A DNA stretch of 20,878 nt, taken from positions 1 through 20,878 of the IMG/VR virus record IMGVR_UViG_3300042503_001359; one strand, 5' to 3'. Positions 20,324 through 20,878 of this stretch are shown one piece after another. The DNA comes from a virus. Within the stretch, counting starts at the first letter, position 1. Every line of letters begins with the position of its first letter. The notes beneath the pieces are model-generated. The model made no database searches and was not told where the DNA came from. It saw only the letters and a list, made by a program, of their open reading frames with translations. The position numbers and the translations under genes were made by a program.

Positions 20324-20582
20324 CTAGGAAAAGTTGTATTAGTTTAGGTATTTCTATTGCAGCATAAAATCCACATAAAAATAAAATATCCCAAAACTTA
20401 TATTTAATTGCAAAAGGAACGACAAAAATATTGCCAATACATTTCACAAATAAACCAATTTTCATATCACCCCATAGCAGGAAAAAATATCCCGATAAAA
20501 GGAGAATATTGCCAATGTATCTGAAAAAATCAGATTTTGCCATAAGGGGGGATTGCTTCCGACCAGTACTGTTAGAGTCCAT
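20316..20582 (-). CDS. Small multi-pass membrane protein
   Basis: The 88-residue protein starts at the ATG 20582, seven bases after the previous stop; an ATG at 20543 would give 75 residues. Three hydrophobic segments are visible: NILLLSGYFFLLWG, GLFVKCIGNIFVVPFAI and WDILFLCGFYAAIEIP. No known motif stands out. It sits after two other small genes, with which it probably shares a transcript. Function unknown. Confidence 0.65.
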   Translation of the reverse strand: MDSNSTGRKQSPLMAKSDFFRYIGNILLLSGYFFLLWGDMKIGLFVKCIGNIFVVPFAIKYKFWDILFLCGFYAAIEIPKLIQLFLVK

Positions 20583-20588
20583 CCGTGA

Positions 20589-20723
20589 CTATTTTCCACC
20601 ATCACTAATGTGATTTTTGTGTATATACATAATACCTGCAAATGGCACTATTGTCAATCCACATCCACAAAGAAAAAGAAAGAAGGGATTTGCTGCTAGT
20701 TTTTCTACTATATGAAATATCAT
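20589..20723 (-). CDS. 44-aa single-pass membrane peptide
   Basis: A 44-codon frame from the ATG 20723-20721 encodes a short amphipathic start (IFHIVEKLAANP), one hydrophobic helix (FFLFLCGCGLTIVPFAGIMY) and a polar tail (IHKNHISDGGK). It begins five bases after the stop of the upstream gene and ends six bases before the next start, so it fits an operon. I do not recognise it. Confidence 0.6.
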   Translation of the reverse strand: MIFHIVEKLAANPFFLFLCGCGLTIVPFAGIMYIHKNHISDGGK

Positions 20724-20728
20724 TTTAA

Positions 20729-20878
20729 TTACCAGTCATCATTGCCTTCGTAATCACCAGAAAGTTCTCTGAGATAATCAGTCCACCACTGCGGATCTTT
20801 TTTCATCTTCCAATCAGGAACAGGTTTACCTTGCTCGAAATACCAATCAAAGATTGCCTTTTCGATTATTTCTTTAGT
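20729..20878 (-). CDS. C-terminal part of a hypothetical protein (runs off the right edge)
   Basis: The last 49 codons of a gene are in the window. They encode an aromatic, charged segment (EIIEKAIFDWYFEQGKPVPD, then KMKKDPQWWTDYLRELSG) with an acidic end (DYEGNDDW). It looks like a small soluble phage protein. The start and family lie outside the window. It heads the run of small membrane genes down to 20316. Confidence 0.65.
   Translation of the reverse strand, partial: TKEIIEKAIFDWYFEQGKPVPDWKMKKDPQWWTDYLRELSGDYEGNDDW

Noticed and set aside
1-20878. tRNA genes, CRISPR arrays, insertion sequences, attachment site
   Set aside because: None of the usual signs was found by eye: no cloverleaf with CCA-adjacent T-loop, no regular repeat-spacer array, no transposase, no integrase.

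Overview
The window reads as a piece of a T4-like cyanophage genome (a myovirus of marine Synechococcus or Prochlorococcus). The phage side is shown by tightly packed short genes with repeated ATGA stop/start overlaps, T4-type late promoter motifs (xATAAATA / CTAAATA), a GH24 lysozyme, an HNH endonuclease, a glutaredoxin and a DUF6433-like protein. The cyanobacterial side is shown by host-derived photosynthesis genes: full-length psbA and psbD, a plant-type 2Fe-2S ferredoxin (petF) and two high-light-inducible (hli) genes. No tRNA, rRNA, insertion sequence or CRISPR array was seen. Everything is on the minus strand except three small genes at 6377-6961.

Layout, left to right (minus-strand transcription runs right to left). 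1-220: the start of a DUF4278-like gene behind a structured leader that matches, from memory, the glutamine riboswitch consensus (glnA / downstream-peptide family), with its own promoter. 225-3694: small accessory and phage genes, including a DUF6433-like protein, a one-pass acidic membrane protein, a glutaredoxin, an HNH nuclease and a LOG-family nucleosidase. 3725-6303: psbD, a 40-residue membrane peptide, psbA and a structured psbA leader. 6377-8439: a probable lysis region, with two overlapping plus-strand membrane genes converging on a lysozyme and a C39-type cysteine peptidase. 8483-10294: a redox and photoprotection operon (hli, 28-aa membrane peptide, ferredoxin, hypothetical, short hli, 47-aa protein, peroxiredoxin, 29-aa membrane peptide). 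10325-11900: a cyanobacterial SLH/OprB-type porin. 11897-20118: one long sugar operon of ten genes (GDP-mannose 3,5-epimerase-like, two methyltransferases, an SDR, GT10, three GT11, a GT-A enzyme and GT25). 20201-20878: small membrane proteins and the end of another gene.

The photosynthesis genes would keep electron flow and photoprotection running during infection. The porin would act at the host outer membrane. The sugar operon looks suited to building a fucose- or L-galactose-containing, O-methylated glycan. Two regulatory patterns recur. First, the psbA, psbD and porin promoters each combine a host sigma70-type promoter with a phage late motif in the same register. Second, promoters are embedded in the terminator hairpins of the preceding operon. 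Family assignments come from motif recognition only; no database search was possible.
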